A program made the position numbers and the translations under genes. The notes under the pieces were generated by a model. The model did no database searches, was not told where the DNA came from, and saw only the letters and a program-made list of their open reading frames with translations. DNA of 6,503 nucleotides from Chitinophagaceae bacterium (GTDB lineage Bacteria > Bacteroidota > Bacteroidia > Chitinophagales > Chitinophagaceae): positions 1 through 6,503 of the forward strand of contig JASLDA010000405.1 of the NCBI GenBank assembly GCA_030151745.1, in the 5' to 3' direction. Of this stretch, positions 6,032 to 6,503 are shown one piece after another. Each line of letters opens with the position of its first letter. The first letter of the stretch is position 1.

Positions 6032-6503
6032 TCAATAACCCGCGTAGGAAAGCTCGCAGAATGCACGCTCTTCCTTGACACCCAGCGCGCGCTTGGCCAC
6101 CATGGTCAGCCCCAGCACGGCACCGGCATACTGCTTCGTATCCGGCAGCGGCCCCAGCACCTTTACATAGATGCTCCGGCCGTTGTTCATGTTCCGCACC
6201 TTGATGATCGAGCCCCGGGCCGCCGCGTTGTGAAAAGCGAAGGCCGCGGCGCCGGGGGCCTTGCTGTTCAGGGTATAGAACGCGACGCTGCCTTTCTCCG
6301 TAGTTACCACCTGCCCGTTCTGGGTCTGCTCGTTCCAGATATCGCCCATGGTCTGGACGGGCGGCCGCGGCGCCAGGATCGTGTCTGCGATCACCGGGCT
6401 TGAAGGCGTCGGCAAGGGGGCCGCCGGCGCCGCAGCCATGTGCGTCGGCAGGGGCGAATCGGCCAGCAGCCTCCGGTCGTAGCGCACCCAGCCTACGCAG
6501 AGG
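6032..6503 (-). CDS. RlpA-like double-psi beta-barrel protein, C-terminal part (5' end outside window)
   Basis: The frame is open from the right edge to TGA (6034-6032), giving about 156 visible residues. A GTG at 6487 could be read as a start, but the frame continues upstream (LCVGW before it), so the gene very probably begins outside. Counting from that GTG, residues 11-48 are a Pro/Ala-rich linker. Residues about 66-148 match the double-psi beta-barrel of RlpA: VAFYTLN, FAFHNAAARGSIIKVRNMNNGRSIYVKVLGPLPD, then LTMVAKRALGV and CELSY. RlpA proteins bind or cleave peptidoglycan at the septum, and Bacteroidetes versions often carry LysM domains in front. The visible LCVGW edge would fit the end of a LysM repeat, which is inference. 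His86 matches the conserved His of RlpA, but the Asp-Arg of the usual NDRGP motif is missing, so glycan cleavage is doubtful. It lies upstream of the glycosyltransferase on the same strand with no clear terminator between. Confidence 0.8.
   Translation of the reverse strand, partial: LCVGWVRYDRRLLADSPLPTHMAAAPAAPLPTPSSPVIADTILAPRPPVQTMGDIWNEQTQNGQVVTTEKGSVAFYTLNSKAPGAAAFAFHNAAARGSIIKVRNMNNGRSIYVKVLGPLPDTKQYAGAVLGLTMVAKRALGVKEERAFCELSYAGY

Overview
The window looks like chromosomal DNA of a moderately GC-rich member of the Bacteroidetes, most plausibly Chitinophagaceae. Three things point there. A 1067-residue surface protein ends in the type B sorting domain of the type IX secretion system (T9SS), which is specific to this phylum. 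A promoter upstream of one gene fits the Bacteroidetes form (TTTG about 20 bases before TAnnTTTG). The start codons lack clear Shine-Dalgarno sequences and have A-rich leaders instead. The family-level placement is inference. No mobile element, CRISPR array, tRNA or rRNA is visible.

Layout, left to right. Bases 3-125 (+) are the last 40 codons of an AI-2E family membrane transporter. It converges on 158-1240 (-), a secreted protein of unknown function made almost entirely of about nine and a half repeats of roughly 35 residues. A GC-rich hairpin lies between the two stop codons. The 384-base gap 1241-1624 is regulatory: read on the minus strand it holds the strong terminator of the upstream surface-protein gene (1578-1608), a stretch with only a doubtful small reading frame, a good Bacteroidetes promoter (1343-1378), and then a second intrinsic terminator (1282-1310) placed between that promoter and the repeat-protein gene. 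That order suggests attenuation or a short leader RNA. Next is 1625-4828 (-), the large multi-domain T9SS cargo protein. The 129-base gap before it carries a 13-bp palindrome and a weak promoter match. Then comes 4958-5974 (-), a family 9 glycosyltransferase (heptosyltransferase type) that appears to start with TTG. A 57-base gap with four 7-bp-phased AGATT repeats separates it from 6032-6503 (-), the C-terminal part of a cell-wall-associated protein with a RlpA-like double-psi beta-barrel domain, cut by the window edge.

All complete genes lie on the minus strand and several concern the cell envelope: peptidoglycan or septum (RlpA-like), surface glycan (GT9), outer surface or secretion (T9SS cargo, repeat protein). 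I see no evidence that they form one pathway. The strong terminator after the surface-protein gene and the separate promoter of the repeat-protein gene argue for independent units at the left. The RlpA-like and GT9 genes could be co-transcribed. The most interesting points are the terminator-bearing leader of the repeat-protein gene, the repeat protein itself, the Ig-like domain of the surface protein that appears split by a roughly 200-residue insertion, and the loss of the expected catalytic Asp in the RlpA-like domain. Otherwise this reads as an ordinary Bacteroidetes housekeeping and envelope region.
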